From Rivularia sp. MS3 (GTDB lineage: Bacteria > Cyanobacteriota > Cyanobacteriia > Cyanobacteriales > Nostocaceae): a stretch of DNA of 64,000 nucleotides. The stretch spans positions 23,300 to 87,299 of the forward strand of contig JAHCMI010000033.1 in NCBI GenBank assembly GCA_019192545.1, given 5' to 3'. Position numbers and translations under genes: made by a program. The notes beneath the pieces are model-generated. The model was not told where the DNA came from, searched no databases, and saw only the letters and a list, made by a program, of their open reading frames with translations. Positions 61,856-64,000 of the stretch are shown here, one piece after another. Position 1 is the stretch's first letter; each line of letters begins with the position of its first letter.

Positions 61856-64000
61856 TTAAACATTCATTTGCTGCTTTTGGTAAAGGGAATAATACAACCC
61901 TTTGTGCTGCAATAATTCATCGTGGGTTCCTCTTTCGACGATGATTCCTTTTTCCATTACTAATATCATGTCGGCTCTTTTTAATGGTGCGAAACGGTGT
62001 GCGATTAAAAATACTGTTTTATCTTGGGTGGTGCTTTGCAAGTTTTGCAATACTTGCTGTTCTGTTTCGCTGTCTAGGGCACTGGTTGCTTCGTCTAATA
62101 CTAAGATTGGTGCTTGCAAAAGAAACAACCTTGCTAAAGCAACCCTTTGTCTTTGCCCTCCGGATAATGCTGTACCTCTTTCGCCGACGTTGCTTTCGTA
62201 CCCTTTGGGTAGTTCGCTGATGAAGTCGTGAGCAACTGCCATTCTGGCAGCTTGTACTACTTGCTCGGCAGAAATTTCGGGGTTTCCTAATGTAATGTTT
62301 TCTAGAATGCTGCCGTTGAACAAAAAGTCTTCTTGCAAAACTACGCCTATTTGCTGTCGTAAGGAAGCTAAGTCAACGCTTTTTACGTCGAATCCATCAA
62401 TTAAAATCCTTCCGGATTCGATTAGATAAAGTCTTTGCAAAAGTTTGGAAAGCGTACTTTTACCGGAACCGCTGCGCCCTACTATACCAATAAATTGACC
62501 GGGTTCTACTTTAAAGGAAATTCCTTTAAGTACTGGTTCTGTGTTCTCTTTGTAACGAAAGAATACTTGATCGAATGCAACTTCTCCTTGGAGAGGTGGT
62601 AACACTAAGCCGCTTCCTGGCTCTGCTTCGGGGGAAACGTTGAGAATGTCGCCGATTCTATCTACAGATAACAGTACTTGCTGTAAATTTTGCCACAGTT
62701 GAACTAATCTTAATAGTGGGCCGGTAACTCTCCCCGAAAGCATTTGAAAAGCTACTAATTGCCCGACTGTAAAGTTATTTTCAATAACTAGTTTGGCTCC
62801 AAACCAAAGTATCAATAGGCTGGATAGTTTGGTGAGAAAGTCGCCGATGTTACTGCTGATATTGGAAGTTGTGGAAGCTTTGAAACCAGTACGGACAAAG
62901 CGAGCAAATAATCCTTCCCATCTATCTCTGGTTGCAGGTTCGGCTGCATGGGCTTTTACGGAATGAATTCCCGTTACCGTTTCTACAAGAAATGATTGAC
63001 TGTCGGCGCTTCTATTAAAGGTTTCGTTGAGCCATTTACGTAGAATTGGCGTTGCTGTTAAGGTTAATCCGGCAAATAATGGCAGCACTGCTAAGGCTAC
63101 GAAGGTAAGGGTGCTGCTGTAATAAAACATTAGTAGCAGATAAACTACAGCAAATATGCTGTCAAGAACTACAGTTAATGCCGTACCTGTAAGGAACTGA
63201 CGAATTTGTTCTAATTCTTGCACCCTTGCTACTGTGTCTCCTACCCGTCGCGACTCGAAATAAGATAGCGGTAAACGCATCAAATGACGGAATAGTTGAG
63301 CCGACAAACTTAAATCCAAACGGCGGGCTGTATGGGTGAAAATAAACAAACGTAAAATCCCCAACACCGACTCAAACACCGCTACCAAAAGCATGGCGAT
63401 CGCCATTACGTCGAGAGTCGCCAAACTCTCTTGCACCATGACTTTGTCGATGATGACTTGAGTAATCAACGGTGTTGTTAATCCCAGCAGTTGTAAGGTG
63501 AAGGATGCTAGCAGTACTTCGGTAAGCAAACCTTTGTACCGCCAAACAGCGGGTAAAAACCAACTAAGATTAAACTTTTCTTGCTTTTGTGTTTGCTCTA
63601 CTTGCCATAGATAGCCATTCCAAAATGTTTCAACTGCTTCGCGGGATACCGTTTCACAATTTAAATCTGGATTTTGCGGGTTAGCAATAATTAAGTTATT
63701 ACCTTTACGCTCATAAGCTACCACCCAGCTAGCAGACTCCGACTTTCCCCACAACAATAAAGCCGGAAAAGAAAGTTGTTGAAAATCATCCCAATCGACT
63801 TGCAGCCTCCGCAGCACCAAACCCAGCTTTTCCGCCGCTTCCACAACATCTTTCGGACGTTGCGATCGCACCTGGCGCTGTACCCATTCCAACTTCGCCG
63901 ATATTTCTAAATACTGCGCCACCATTGTCAAGCAAGCAGCCGCACTGTTGGCACCCGAAACGAAGGGATGGGGAGAAGGGGGGGAGGGGGAGATAGGGGG
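61856..64000 (-). CDS. Peptidase-like/ABC exporter (HlyB/type 1 secretion-like); ORF remains open to the right window edge
   Basis: GRSGSGKSTLSKLLQRLY, LSGGQRQRVALARLFLLQAPILVLDEATSALD; in-frame upstream sequence PHPFVSGANSAAACLTMVAQYLEIS. Confidence 0.93.
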   Translation of the reverse strand, partial: PPISPSPPSPHPFVSGANSAAACLTMVAQYLEISAKLEWVQRQVRSQRPKDVVEAAEKLGLVLRRLQVDWDDFQQLSFPALLLWGKSESASWVVAYERKGNNLIIANPQNPDLNCETVSREAVETFWNGYLWQVEQTQKQEKFNLSWFLPAVWRYKGLLTEVLLASFTLQLLGLTTPLITQVIIDKVMVQESLATLDVMAIAMLLVAVFESVLGILRLFIFTHTARRLDLSLSAQLFRHLMRLPLSYFESRRVGDTVARVQELEQIRQFLTGTALTVVLDSIFAVVYLLLMFYYSSTLTFVALAVLPLFAGLTLTATPILRKWLNETFNRSADSQSFLVETVTGIHSVKAHAAEPATRDRWEGLFARFVRTGFKASTTSNISSNIGDFLTKLSSLLILWFGAKLVIENNFTVGQLVAFQMLSGRVTGPLLRLVQLWQNLQQVLLSVDRIGDILNVSPEAEPGSGLVLPPLQGEVAFDQVFFRYKENTEPVLKGISFKVEPGQFIGIVGRSGSGKSTLSKLLQRLYLIESGRILIDGFDVKSVDLASLRQQIGVVLQEDFLFNGSILENITLGNPEISAEQVVQAARMAVAHDFISELPKGYESNVGERGTALSGGQRQRVALARLFLLQAPILVLDEATSALDSETEQQVLQNLQSTTQDKTVFLIAHRFAPLKRADMILVMEKGIIVERGTHDELLQHKGLYYSLYQKQQMNV

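Overview
AT-rich chromosomal window from a filamentous, probably heterocystous/diazotrophic cyanobacterium. Evidence for this is PSII, PSI and NDH genes, HIP1-like GCGATCGC sites, heptamer STRR arrays and a Mo-nitrogenase C-terminal-like ORF. The backbone runs ftsZ-ftsQ, psbO-sigF, psaI, psbJ-L-F-E, ycf48, rubA, ndhC-K-J, an RNase R/II-family gene, ubiX, aroK, argB, pdxH, scpA, a nucleotidyltransferase, speA, ndk, terC, queD, a two-component pair and an ABC exporter running off the right edge. Four sub-60-aa photosystem genes (psaI, psbJ, psbL, psbF) are missing from the ORF track and were read directly from the sequence. Accessory content: (i) an orphan P-loop ATPase next to a 1719-aa TPR-STAND-TM-14xWD40 protein between ftsQ and psbO; (ii) an NB-ARC/STAND ATPase with an N-terminal helical/HTH domain; (iii) a BamHI-family restriction endonuclease gene broken by one in-frame TGA, convergent with an apparently intact beta-class DNA methyltransferase and followed by a zinc-ribbon protein and a GIY-YIG/DUF4357 protein; (iv) a chimeric, frame-disrupted HEAT-repeat gene ending in what looks like a NACHT-protein C-terminus, bracketed by two inverted 69-bp MITE-like elements; (v) a duplicated short C-terminal domain in two tandem genes whose 3' ends abut identical heptamer arrays. 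All family calls come from reading the sequence and recalled family knowledge; no database search was run.
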